50,902 nucleotides of DNA from Nitrospinaceae bacterium (GTDB taxonomy: Bacteria > Nitrospinota > Nitrospinia > Nitrospinales > VA-1): positions 1 through 50,902 of the forward strand of contig JAJDAY010000034.1 of assembly GCA_029261655.1 (NCBI GenBank), read 5' to 3'. Under the pieces are notes generated by a model. That model was not told the origin of the DNA, made no database searches, and saw nothing but the letters and a program-made list of their open reading frames with translations. This document shows, one piece after another, positions 1 through 8,153 of the stretch. The position numbers and the translations under genes are program-made. Within the stretch, counting starts at the first letter, position 1. Every line of letters begins with the position of its first letter.

Positions 1-1
1 T

Positions 2-298
2 AATGCGCAACGGGTATGGATCATTCGGGACGAAGAAGGAATTTATGTTATTTTTGCGTTCTGCACCCATTTGGGTTGTACGCCAAGGTGGTTGAAAACC
101 GAGAGCAAGTATAAATGCCCCTGTCATGGTAGCGGATTCACAAAAATTGGTGTGAACTTTGAAGGACCGGCTCCCAGGGCATTGGAACGCTTAAAAATTT
201 CTCTCGGTCCCGACGGGCAGATAGAAATCGACAAAAGTAAAAAGTTTCTTTACGAAAAAGATGAATGGACAAAACCTGAAGCGAAGTTGCTGATATAA
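2..298 (+). CDS. Rieske iron-sulfur protein of cytochrome bc complex, C-terminal part (5' truncated)
   Basis: The reading frame is open from the window edge to a TAA at 296-298, so the N-terminus and membrane anchor are missing. The visible part holds both Rieske cluster-binding loops: CTHLGC (Cys and His ligands plus one disulfide Cys) and CPCHGS (second Cys and His ligands). A GPAPRALE stretch typical of the cluster-domain base follows. The family carries a 2Fe-2S centre that takes electrons from quinol at the Qo site and passes them to cytochrome c. The gene lies 63 bp upstream of cytochrome b in the same orientation, the usual order in bc operons. The first ATG visible (71) is internal to the Rieske domain and is not a start. 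Confidence 0.93.
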   Translation, partial: NAQRVWIIRDEEGIYVIFAFCTHLGCTPRWLKTESKYKCPCHGSGFTKIGVNFEGPAPRALERLKISLGPDGQIEIDKSKKFLYEKDEWTKPEAKLLI

Positions 299-361
299 GC
301 GGCTGTTTGCTTCAGGGTTTTAACTTAATTCACTCCCCTTATTTTATGGAGGGTTAGAGTT

Positions 362-1195
362 TTGGCAGCCAAACCACCTGAAATTCCCAATATCGCCGAG
401 ATAATGGCCAAGGTCAAGAGCGGTGCGATTTTTGGCGAAATTGCAAAAATGATCACCGAGTCCCAGGTTTGGACTTCTTCTTTCCGGCACGGTTATGCAG
501 ACACTCCCAGAAACCGTGTTTTGCAAATTGCCAGTAACGTCTGGTTGCATTTGCATCCTGTCAAAATGCACCGGCATGCCCTGAGAATAAAATTTACCTG
601 GTGCATGGGGGGGATCACCTTTCTGCTTTTTCTGTCCACGGTTGTCACCGGCGTCATTCTCATGTTTTATTATCGTCCGGTGGGAGAGTATGCCTATTTT
701 GACATGAAATATCTGCAATACGATGTGCCCTTCGGGATGTTGATGCGTAATATGCACCGATGGGCCGCGCATGCGATGGTCATCACTGTGTGGTTGCACA
801 TGTTTCGGGTGTTTCTGACCGGGTCTTACAAGCCGCCGCGCGAATTCAACTGGGTCATCGGAGTGTTTCTGGTCACGTTCACCTTGTTGCTCAGTTTCAC
901 CGGATACCTGCTTCCCTGGGATCAACTGGCCATGTGGGCGGTCACCGTGGGAACCAACATGGCGCGCGCGACTCCGTTTTTAGGTCATGAAGGCCCGTTC
1001 CAGGAGTTTGTATTTGGCGTCAGTCCGCGATACGATGCCCGGTCTGTGTTGATTGGGGGTAGTATTGTCGGACCTCCCGCGCTTCTTCGGTTTTACGTGT
1101 TGCATTGTATCTTTATACCGCTTGTTGCGGGCGCGTTGATGATCGTTCATTTTTGGCGGATTAGAAAAGATGGCGGGATATCAGGGCCACTTTAA
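362..1195 (+). CDS. Cytochrome b, N-terminal (b6-like) subunit of quinol-cytochrome c oxidoreductase
   Basis: 277 residues, a separate b6-like half rather than a full-length cytochrome b. Start is TTG at 362, chosen because GGAGGG at 348-353 sits 8 nt upstream; the ATG at 346 stops at once. The two bis-His haem b pairs are visible: MHRW and LHMF in one helix, VLHC and VHFW in a later one. The C-terminus ISGPL is the canonical b6 ending. Residue 81 is Cys in WCMGGITF, aligning with the Cys that covalently binds the extra haem ci/cn in b6f-type complexes. The ~60-residue N-terminal extension is soluble. Inner-membrane quinol oxidation is the expected role; the acceptor is probably the multihaem subunit encoded downstream. 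Confidence 0.95.
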   Translation: MAAKPPEIPNIAEIMAKVKSGAIFGEIAKMITESQVWTSSFRHGYADTPRNRVLQIASNVWLHLHPVKMHRHALRIKFTWCMGGITFLLFLSTVVTGVILMFYYRPVGEYAYFDMKYLQYDVPFGMLMRNMHRWAAHAMVITVWLHMFRVFLTGSYKPPREFNWVIGVFLVTFTLLLSFTGYLLPWDQLAMWAVTVGTNMARATPFLGHEGPFQEFVFGVSPRYDARSVLIGGSIVGPPALLRFYVLHCIFIPLVAGALMIVHFWRIRKDGGISGPL

Positions 1196-1241
1196 TTTTC
1201 CAAATTAATTGTTACTGAATTAGTGGGAAAGGATATGTTTT

Positions 1242-2000
1242 ATGGCTGAAGCGCCTGCGCCTAGAAAAAAGCTGGAGGAAAACGTCGAAAAGGTCCATGT
1301 CTGGCCTTATTTGGTGAGGATAGAATTTCTCTGCGCGATCATCACCATCCTGCTTTTGACGGTATGGTCGATCACCATCGACGCTCCTCTCGAAGAAGCG
1401 GCCAACCCCACAAAAACGCCCAATCCTTCCAAAGCTCCCTGGTATTTCCTGGGTTTGCAGGACATTCTTGTATATTTCGATCCCTGGTTCGCTGGTGTCG
1501 TTGCGCCTGTGCTTATCATAGTCGGACTGATACTGATTCCTTATCTGGATGTCAATCCCAAAGGAAATGGCTATTACACCTATGTTGAGAGAAAGTTTGC
1601 CATCTGGGTCTATAGCTTTGGTTTTTTAGTGCTCTGGATTTTCCTGATTATCATGGGAGTTTTTCTGCGCGGTCCGGGGTGGAACCTGTTCATGCCCTGG
1701 CAATTCTGGGACCCGCATAAAGTGGTTGCGTTGGTCAGTGTGGATCTGCCTTATGCCTTTGGCATCCGGTCGTACGATATGGCTAACTTGTTTGGAGCCG
1801 TTGTTGTCCTGGGTTATTTTGTCGTGGGAACCGCTGTATATATGTTCATGGAGCGAAAGGCGATCAAAAATGTCGGAATCACCCGGATGCTCCTCAAAAT
1901 CAATCTGGTCTTGATAATGATCGGCATCGTGGTGAAAATTGTTTTGCGGCTTGCGTTTAATATTAAATACATCTGGGTGACGCCCTGGTTTAATGTTTAA
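1242..2000 (+). CDS. Cytochrome b C-terminal (subunit IV-like) protein
   Basis: 252 residues with an N-terminal helix, the Qo-site segment and further membrane helices. The Qo region reads KAPWYFLGLQ followed by FDPWFAG. The PEWY signature of b6f subunit IV is replaced by APWY, so the usual Qo glutamate is absent at that exact place. It completes the split cytochrome b encoded 46 bp upstream. It is longer than plastid subunit IV (about 160 residues), with three extra C-terminal hydrophobic segments ending near residue 245. ATG start at 1242, preceded by GGAAAGGA about 10 nt upstream. Role: proton-translocating quinol oxidation with the b6-like subunit and Rieske protein. Confidence 0.9.
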   Translation: MAEAPAPRKKLEENVEKVHVWPYLVRIEFLCAIITILLLTVWSITIDAPLEEAANPTKTPNPSKAPWYFLGLQDILVYFDPWFAGVVAPVLIIVGLILIPYLDVNPKGNGYYTYVERKFAIWVYSFGFLVLWIFLIIMGVFLRGPGWNLFMPWQFWDPHKVVALVSVDLPYAFGIRSYDMANLFGAVVVLGYFVVGTAVYMFMERKAIKNVGITRMLLKINLVLIMIGIVVKIVLRLAFNIKYIWVTPWFNV

Positions 2001-2025
2001 CTAAAAAATTTCAAGGATAAACCCA

Positions 2026-4734
2026 TTGGACAATCCAGAAGAAAATAGTGATTACGTACCTGTAGAAAAGGTATCGTTCAGTTTTGTGTTTTTCATGGTT
2101 TCAGGGGCGTCGCTGTTGGTCACCCTGTGGGCGTTTTGGGATGATGAATATTCCCGTCGTGGGTTCAAGGCGCATCAGGAGGAGTATTTTAAGGTCCAGT
2201 ACACCAGGGCAGAGGAAGATTGGAAAAAAATTGATGGTGAAATTTCCTCCAAGGTTCAGCAGGTAAAAGAAGGCATAGATCAGGAAGAGGGAAAGCTTGA
2301 AGAGTCCGAGGAATATCAGGAACTGGTTGACAAGTTGCGGACTGCGGAGGTGGCGCTCGCTGAGATAAAAGAGGAAAAAAAGTTTACCGGGAGTCGCCTG
2401 GACGAAGCATATTATTATTATAAAAAGGCTTTACATGAGGGCCAGAATTTCGATGTCCAGATTGCCAGGTTTGAATCTCTTGGGAAGGAGTACGAGGAAT
2501 GGGACCCGAAAGTAGCTGAAAAGCAGAAAGTCTTTGATCATGCTGAGTCAAACCTTCTAAAACTTAAAGCCAAACACGCTGCCCTTGAAAAGGAATTGAA
2601 AAGTCTGACCCTGCAACGGGACAATGTTCAAAGGACGATGGATTATTTTAAGCCTTTTCCATTCGTCTGGAGACCTGCGGAAGTTTTACAGACGGTTATC
2701 CCCGGTTTCGGCATCAACAACTTTTCAGAAATCATCTACCGGGTCGACCGGTGCATGACCTGCCATATTTCTTATCAGGATGAATATTATAAGGACTTTA
2801 AACAACCTTTAAAGACCCATCCTAACCTTGACATCCTGATAAAAAAGCATCCTCCGGAAAAAACGGGCTGTACCTGGTGTCATTTGGGGCAGGGTACCGC
2901 CACCGCGCCAGCGGAGGACGCCCATGGCTCCCACCATGAAACCGATCAGACCACAGAAATCAACGAGCCCATCCTGCACGGGAAAATGATGCAATCGACT
3001 TGCAGAAATTGCCATGCCGAGGTGATGGAGTTGGATGGCGCTCCCGATTTATCCAGAGGAAAGAAATTGTTTGTCGAACTGGGATGTCACGGCTGTCATT
3101 TAGCCGACGGATACTCCCAGGAGGCCAATGTGGGTCCCTCCTTGCTGAAGGTTGGATCAAAGGTGAACCCCAGTTGGTTGTACCGTTGGGTTAAAAACCC
3201 CAAGGAATACCTGCCAGACACCCGGATGCCCGACTTTGGCTTTAACGATAAAGACGCGCTTGCGGTCACCGCTTATTTACTGGCTGTTTCAGACAAGGCT
3301 TATAAGCCGGAAACTAAATTTTCCGCTGGTGACGCTGAAAATGGAAAGAAACAGTTCGAGACGGTCGGATGCCAGGCCTGCCATCAACTGGAGGGCAAGG
3401 GCGAGTCCTTCGGTCCCAATTTGAGCAATATAGCCAGCAAAGTCAATGCGGATTGGTTGGTCAGTTGGGTGGGGAATCCAGCCCATTATAATGAAAAAAG
3501 TAAAATGCCCAACCTCAGGCTCACTGATGAACAGGCAACGGACATTGCGACGTATTTAATGCAATTTGGGAAACCAAAGCCGATTTCGGGGATCGAAAAG
3601 CGAGTCAATCACCCGAAAATGGTGAAGTATGGAGAAAGCGTCGTTCGAAAGCGCGGTTGTTTTGCCTGTCACGATATCAAGGGCATGGAAGAAGAGGGTC
3701 GAATCGCGCCAGAGCTTTCGGCTTTTGGGAGAAAACTGATTCTTGAGCTTGAGTTTGGCGACGCCCATGTTGCCCATACCTGGGAGTCTTGGGTCAGGAC
3801 CAAACTGAAAAAGCCTGATTCTTTCCGTACCGAAAGAGTTCTGGACAAGATGCCCAACTTTCATCTTACTGACGATGAAATCGATGCGCTCGTGGTTCTT
3901 TTGAAGGGATTCAACGGGACTAATGTTCCCGCGAAGTACAGAAAAATCCTCACTGCAAAGGAACAAACTCTGGAAACCGGAAGGCGGTTGATTGAAAAAT
4001 ACAATTGCAAGGGTTGCCACCATGTTGAAGGGGAAGGCGGGAGAATCCAGAAATATATCAAGGCGACTGCGCAATATCCTCCGCCTCTGGACAGTGGGTC
4101 CTATCACGTAGGTGAACGCATCAAGAGTTCCTGGGTCTATTCTTTCCTGGATAATCCCACGCCGGTCAGAACGTGGTTGAAAATTAAAATGCCGACCTTC
4201 AATTTCTCCGAAAAAGAAGTGCGTGATTTTACCGCTTACTTTGAAGCTCTTGCTCCCCTGGACAACAAATATGAGGCAGGGGTGAATGTCAGAAAGAATG
4301 CTAAAGTTGTGCAGACGGGGTCGAGTATGGTCAATTATATGGATTGCGGGAAATGCCATGATGACGGTGCCAAGGGAATCGATTTTTCCATCGCCAGCGA
4401 CCGGTTGCGGCAGAACTGGATTCCAAAATGGTTGAAAGATACCAGAGAAATGATCCCCTGGACCAAAATGCCTTCCCATTGGGATAAAAAAGGAGATGAG
4501 TATTCGGTCCCCACAAAATTCGAAGACCTGGAAACGGTTGGAAACGTGGATGAGCAAACCAATACGATCAAAGATTTTATTGTCGCCTATAATAAGGCGG
4601 AGATAGACTTTGACCTGGTTCTCGGCGATGAGCCCAGTAGCGACAGCGACGCGGGTGAAGGTGAAGCCGATGACGAAGCCGATGACGAAGAAGAAGATGA
4701 GGAAGGGGAGGAAGAGGAAGAGTTTCTGGAGTAG
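2026..4734 (+). CDS. Octahaem c-type cytochrome subunit of the bc complex, with N-terminal coiled coil
   Basis: 902 residues, TTG start at 2026 with AAGGAT about 8 nt upstream. Order: membrane anchor about residues 16-38; a charged helical stretch about 45-205 that reads as coiled coil; then eight CxxCH haem sites at about 243, 282, 326, 354, 449, 545, 661 and 774. Several are followed by mono-haem cytochrome c features such as distal Met in MPDF, MPNL, MPNF and MPTF. From about residue 860 the tail is almost all Asp/Glu. The position right after split cytochrome b makes it the electron-accepting c subunit, with the haem domains on the periplasmic side. It is far larger than ordinary cytochrome c1 or di-haem subunits. 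The exact family is not certain. Confidence 0.88.
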   Translation: MDNPEENSDYVPVEKVSFSFVFFMVSGASLLVTLWAFWDDEYSRRGFKAHQEEYFKVQYTRAEEDWKKIDGEISSKVQQVKEGIDQEEGKLEESEEYQELVDKLRTAEVALAEIKEEKKFTGSRLDEAYYYYKKALHEGQNFDVQIARFESLGKEYEEWDPKVAEKQKVFDHAESNLLKLKAKHAALEKELKSLTLQRDNVQRTMDYFKPFPFVWRPAEVLQTVIPGFGINNFSEIIYRVDRCMTCHISYQDEYYKDFKQPLKTHPNLDILIKKHPPEKTGCTWCHLGQGTATAPAEDAHGSHHETDQTTEINEPILHGKMMQSTCRNCHAEVMELDGAPDLSRGKKLFVELGCHGCHLADGYSQEANVGPSLLKVGSKVNPSWLYRWVKNPKEYLPDTRMPDFGFNDKDALAVTAYLLAVSDKAYKPETKFSAGDAENGKKQFETVGCQACHQLEGKGESFGPNLSNIASKVNADWLVSWVGNPAHYNEKSKMPNLRLTDEQATDIATYLMQFGKPKPISGIEKRVNHPKMVKYGESVVRKRGCFACHDIKGMEEEGRIAPELSAFGRKLILELEFGDAHVAHTWESWVRTKLKKPDSFRTERVLDKMPNFHLTDDEIDALVVLLKGFNGTNVPAKYRKILTAKEQTLETGRRLIEKYNCKGCHHVEGEGGRIQKYIKATAQYPPPLDSGSYHVGERIKSSWVYSFLDNPTPVRTWLKIKMPTFNFSEKEVRDFTAYFEALAPLDNKYEAGVNVRKNAKVVQTGSSMVNYMDCGKCHDDGAKGIDFSIASDRLRQNWIPKWLKDTREMIPWTKMPSHWDKKGDEYSVPTKFEDLETVGNVDEQTNTIKDFIVAYNKAEIDFDLVLGDEPSSDSDAGEGEADDEADDEEEDEEGEEEEEFLE

Positions 4735-4827
4735 AATTTTTTCCGGAGACTGGTATCGCGAGGGTGGGATGGTTGTTCATGGTCCTAATCCTTTATGACT
4801 GACAACTTTTTGATGAGTTGAAAAAAT

Positions 4828-5010
4828 ATGGAAAACTCAGGATTAGAAAATTTTTTACTGATAGCTACAAAGCCGGATAATATCCCCATCGGGACCATGT
4901 TATTATTTGTCGCGTGGGTTTTTTGGGTTGCCATTAAACAAATGATTGCGCACGATAAATTAATTAAAGCGAACAAGAAAGAAAAAATCTGGGATGAAAT
5001 GATAAAATAA
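4828..5010 (+). CDS. Small single-pass membrane protein of unknown function
   Basis: 60 residues with one hydrophobic segment about residues 20-37 (PIGTMLLFVAWVFW core), followed by a basic, lysine-rich C-terminus. The stop codon at 5008-5010 is directly followed by the GTG start of the next gene, so the two are probably translationally coupled. It lies 93 bp after the octahaem cytochrome gene on the same strand. Small subunits of this size are common in quinol oxidoreductases, so an accessory role in the complex is possible. That is inference from position only; I recognise no family. The ribosome binding site is weak. Confidence 0.6.
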   Translation: MENSGLENFLLIATKPDNIPIGTMLLFVAWVFWVAIKQMIAHDKLIKANKKEKIWDEMIK

Positions 5011-5505
5011 GTGGGTATTTTTATAATCACATTCGCGGGGTTCTTTATTGGGTTGGTTCTATTGGTTCTGCTCAAAAATACTTCTCCGCCCCCTCCCCAG
5101 GAGCAGATCCACTTCGATAATCCGGAAGGTAAGCCCCTTTATCTAATCGACCCGGATGCTTTTCAGGAAAAATGCACTGAATTTTTAAAAAAATTTAATC
5201 TGGAACACGTTCACTCCATTTGGGCAACCGATCACGAACTGGAAATCATCATGCAAGATGAAACGCCGGTGGTTGGCGGAACCTACCTCGCCCTTTGCAT
5301 CATCAATCCCCCAAACAATACGGTCGATGTCATGAAAGTGAAGGGGTTTCTGGACACCGTAAAAGGTGAGGGTGCGTCACGCGGAATTTTTATCACAACG
5401 GGTTATTTTTCGGATGATGCCATCCGGTGTATCGAGGAGGAACCCGTCGAACTGGTCAACATCGTTTCCTTTGTTTCCTATTTGAAGAAATTTGATATTT
5501 ATTAG
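5011..5505 (+). CDS. Membrane-anchored Mrr-like (restriction endonuclease fold) protein lacking nuclease residues
   Basis: 164 residues from a GTG start that abuts the previous stop codon. An N-terminal membrane helix (about residues 3-22) is followed by a proline-rich linker and a domain resembling the Mrr catalytic family. The best match is RGIFITTGYFSDDAI and the following EEPVELVN, which correspond to the conserved GxFVTT..F...A and P-V-E-L-I elements. The catalytic Asp of the GG(V/I)D motif and the Q-x-K motif are not present: the equivalent strands read HELEIIM and LALCIIN. It is therefore probably not a nuclease. Function unknown; its place behind the bc genes hints at an envelope role. 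The family call is from pattern memory and should be tested by profile search. Confidence 0.55.
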   Translation: MGIFIITFAGFFIGLVLLVLLKNTSPPPPQEQIHFDNPEGKPLYLIDPDAFQEKCTEFLKKFNLEHVHSIWATDHELEIIMQDETPVVGGTYLALCIINPPNNTVDVMKVKGFLDTVKGEGASRGIFITTGYFSDDAIRCIEEEPVELVNIVSFVSYLKKFDIY

Positions 5506-5650
5506 GTTCTTTGCCTGAAATAGCATCCTGCCCCGGCACTCATACCTTCCATTAGTACAAAATATTGGCCGTTTTAATATTTCCTGATATCATGGAATAA
5601 AGCAGGTTACGCCTTATTTCATAACCCTCATCCTTAGGCGAAAATATTCA

Positions 5651-5685
5651 AAAAGGACTTTAATATGGATAATGTTACTTTATGA
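5651..5685 (+). promoter_or_regulatory. Ribosome binding site and 6-codon leader ORF coupled to metF
   Basis: AAAAGGA at 5651-5657 is well spaced (7 nt) for an ATG at 5665, which opens a six-codon ORF (MDNVTL) ending in TGA at 5683-5685. That TGA overlaps the metF ATG at 5682 as ATGA. metF itself has no Shine-Dalgarno sequence at normal distance, so its translation may depend on reinitiation after the mini-ORF. Confidence 0.45.
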
Positions 5686-6560
5686 AGATCAGCCAGATAC
5701 TGAATCGGGGAGAGCAGACATTTTCTTTTGAGTTTTTCCCTCCAAAGACAGATGAGGGTTTTGATCAACTTTACCAAACCATTGAAAACCTGAAGTCCTG
5801 GAACCCCGGTTATGTTTCAGTCACCTACGGGGCCGGGGGCAGTACGCGTTCAAAAACCATTGATTTGGTGGGACGAATCAAGGGTCAGATTGAATTGGAG
5901 AGCATGGCCCATTTGACTTGCGTGGGCCATACGGCTGAAGAAATTCGCGGCATTCTGGACCTGCTTGAGGAGAAAGGCATTGAAAATATTCTGGCTCTCA
6001 GGGGAGATCCTCCGCAGGGAGAAGAAAAATTCGTAAAAACCGAAAACGGCTTCGAGTATGGTAGCGAACTGGTGGCTTTCATTCGCAAAAATTACTCATT
6101 TTGTCTGGGTGTTGCCGCTTATCCCGAAGGCCATGTCGAATGTCCCGATAAAGCCGCTGACCTGGAAAATCTGAAAAGAAAAGTGGACGCCGGTGCTGAT
6201 TTTATAGTGACGCAATTATTTTTCGACAACCGGTTTTTCATTGAATTTTTGGAAAAAGCGCAGTCCGCTGGCATTCAGATTCCCATCATACCGGGAATCA
6301 TGCCGATCATTAATGCCAAACAAACCAAGCGATTCACTAAAATGTGCGGGGCCTCCATTCCTTCCGATCTACTAGATCGCCTGGAAAAATATCAGGACGA
6401 CAGCCTCGCCATCGGAAAGATCGGAGTCGAGCATGCGACCCGGCAATGTGAGGCGCTGTTAAAAACAGGCGTGCCGGGAATTCATTTCTATACCCTGAAC
6501 CGATCCACAGCCACTCTAAAAATTTTAGAAAACCTGAAAAACGGGACCGGCTTTGAATAA
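5682..6560 (+). CDS. metF: 5,10-methylenetetrahydrofolate reductase
   Basis: 292 residues, the usual length for bacterial MetF. It is a FAD-dependent TIM barrel that reduces methylene-tetrahydrofolate to 5-methyl-tetrahydrofolate for methionine synthesis. Visible family marks are FSFEFFPPKT near the N-terminus (with the catalytic Glu), VTYGAGGS, the HLTC segment, LALRGDPP, and FIVTQLFFDN with the substrate-binding Gln. The end (GIHFYTLNRS) is also typical. The start ATG overlaps the stop of a six-codon leader ORF. The next gene follows 26 bp downstream on the same strand, but its function is unrelated to folate metabolism. Confidence 0.96.
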   Translation: MKISQILNRGEQTFSFEFFPPKTDEGFDQLYQTIENLKSWNPGYVSVTYGAGGSTRSKTIDLVGRIKGQIELESMAHLTCVGHTAEEIRGILDLLEEKGIENILALRGDPPQGEEKFVKTENGFEYGSELVAFIRKNYSFCLGVAAYPEGHVECPDKAADLENLKRKVDAGADFIVTQLFFDNRFFIEFLEKAQSAGIQIPIIPGIMPIINAKQTKRFTKMCGASIPSDLLDRLEKYQDDSLAIGKIGVEHATRQCEALLKTGVPGIHFYTLNRSTATLKILENLKNGTGFE

Positions 6561-6586
6561 AAACTAACTTTATTGAATATTATCCT

Positions 6587-7351
6587 GTGCTGTTAGTCCG
6601 AACTCTAATCGTCATCCTTTCAATTGCCGTTCCCTCTGTTGTTCATTCGGAGTCTGTTGCCGAGCCCAGGGACATTACGGAGGACATGGTGGTCATTCCC
6701 GCCGGAACCTTTAAGAGAGGTTGCGACCGATTTGGTCATCAGCATGGAGCGCCCGCGCACTCAGTTTATCTCGACGCCTACATGATCGACAAATACGAGG
6801 TCACCAACGAAAGATTTGAAAAAGTTTTTCCCGAACACAAACTGCGAAGAAGCCAGTTTTCCAATTGCGACAATTGTCCTGTCAGCAAGATCAGCTGGTA
6901 TGAAGCCGCAGACTATTGCCATCTAAAAGGGAAGTCTTTACCCAGCGAAGCCCAGTGGGAGAAAGCCGCGCAGAATGGGAACGGCTGTGATTTCCCGTGG
7001 GTCGGAGAATTCGACCCTGAAAAACCGCAAGCCCGGGGTGGCGTGAAACTCAGAGATAAAGGCACCCCGGTCGGCAGTTTTCCGCCCAATGATAAAGGGC
7101 TTTATGATATGGCCGGAAATGTCTGGGAGTGGGTGAGCGATTGGTTTTCGATCCGGTATTATTACAGAGAGGTCATGTATAATCCACGCGGTCCCATGAA
7201 CGGTATGATGAAAGTCCGCAGGGGAGGTTCCTGGTCGGACAGTGTAAAAGCCATGCGCACAGGGTACCGCGACTGGAGTTATCCCTTTTCCCGCGGGTTC
7301 AATGACATCGGCTTCCGTTGCGCGATAAATTTAAAAATGGGTTCAAAGTGA
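6587..7351 (+). CDS. Secreted SUMF1/FGE-fold protein (probably non-catalytic)
   Basis: 254 residues from a GTG start, with a signal peptide about residues 1-22. The remainder is a formylglycine-generating-enzyme/sulfatase-modifying-factor domain: DMVVIPAGTFKRG, DKYEVTN, SWYEAADYC, LPSEAQWEKAA, MAGNVWEWVSDW, RRGGSWSD and a final GFRCA. In true FGEs the region after RGGSW carries the catalytic cysteine pair. Here that stretch has none, so a structural or binding role is more likely than sulfatase activation. The start is chosen because it gives a complete signal peptide; no clear ribosome binding site is seen. Its stop overlaps the region just before the next gene's ATG (gap of 1 nt), suggesting a pair. 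Confidence 0.88.
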   Translation: MLLVRTLIVILSIAVPSVVHSESVAEPRDITEDMVVIPAGTFKRGCDRFGHQHGAPAHSVYLDAYMIDKYEVTNERFEKVFPEHKLRRSQFSNCDNCPVSKISWYEAADYCHLKGKSLPSEAQWEKAAQNGNGCDFPWVGEFDPEKPQARGGVKLRDKGTPVGSFPPNDKGLYDMAGNVWEWVSDWFSIRYYYREVMYNPRGPMNGMMKVRRGGSWSDSVKAMRTGYRDWSYPFSRGFNDIGFRCAINLKMGSK

Positions 7352-7352
7352 A

Positions 7353-8087
7353 ATGGTGACATCCGCTAAATTAGAATACATTGACCGGCTGATCGACGAA
7401 TGCCTATCGGAAGATGGCGAGGCTTTGGAACTGAACGGAAAATTCATCGGTGATGAAGGCGTGGAAGCGCTGGTCCTGTCGGACAAGCTCGAACAAATTG
7501 AAAACCTGGACCTGACGAAAAACTCCCTGACGCACAAGGGCGCGATATTGGTGGCGCAATGCGACCGGTTGAAAAAGCTGAAAAGATTATATATCGGAGA
7601 TAATAATATTGGCGATCAAGGAACTGCCGCTATTGCCGGGGCGGATTTTTGCTCGAATCTCGCGCACCTGGATCTGCGCTTTAATAATATGGGTCCAGAG
7701 GGGGGGATGGCAGTCGCCCAATCGGACAAATTTAAAAAACTGCAGGTGCTGATCCTGCAGGAGAATCAGGTGGGGGATGACACACTCAAAGCCATCGCTA
7801 AATCCACCACCTTCGCCAACTTGAGAAAACTGAATTTTTACCGGACCGATATCTCGGTGAAAGGCGTTAAAGTATTGGCAAAATCCAAAGCGCTCAAACA
7901 GCTCAAATATTTGAACCTGGCGAGAAACTATCTCTATCTGGATACCGCCAAAGCCCTGGCGGAAACAAAAACCCTCACCAACATACAAACCCTCTTAATG
8001 TTTGACACCGGAATAGGAGATGAAGGCGTGCAGGTCATCATGGCGTCTGAATCCTTTTCCAAGCTGAAAACTTTCCGGGTGACTTGA
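7353..8087 (+). CDS. Ribonuclease-inhibitor-like leucine-rich-repeat protein
   Basis: 244 residues built almost wholly of about eight LRRs of roughly 24-27 residues. Typical units carry LxxLDLxxN-like cores (LENLDLTKNSL, LAHLDLRFNNM, LKYLNLARNYL) and helices beginning GDxG or KGVK. No signal peptide is seen, so a cytoplasmic location is likely. It starts 1 nt after the stop of the secreted SUMF1-like gene and may be co-translated with it. The same repeat style recurs in the 396-residue LRR protein at 38554. The family mediates protein-protein contacts; the partner here is unknown. Confidence 0.85.
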   Translation: MVTSAKLEYIDRLIDECLSEDGEALELNGKFIGDEGVEALVLSDKLEQIENLDLTKNSLTHKGAILVAQCDRLKKLKRLYIGDNNIGDQGTAAIAGADFCSNLAHLDLRFNNMGPEGGMAVAQSDKFKKLQVLILQENQVGDDTLKAIAKSTTFANLRKLNFYRTDISVKGVKVLAKSKALKQLKYLNLARNYLYLDTAKALAETKTLTNIQTLLMFDTGIGDEGVQVIMASESFSKLKTFRVT

Positions 8088-8153
8088 TACAAACCGTCCA
8101 TCCCGCATCACCCTTCAGTGATTGTCCTTTTAAAATCTCTTAGAAAATTTTAA

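Noticed and set aside
3556..4557. Long minus-strand open frame (333 codons) opposite the octahaem cytochrome
   Set aside because: It is the antisense of a strongly supported coding region with eight haem motifs and has no recognisable domain.
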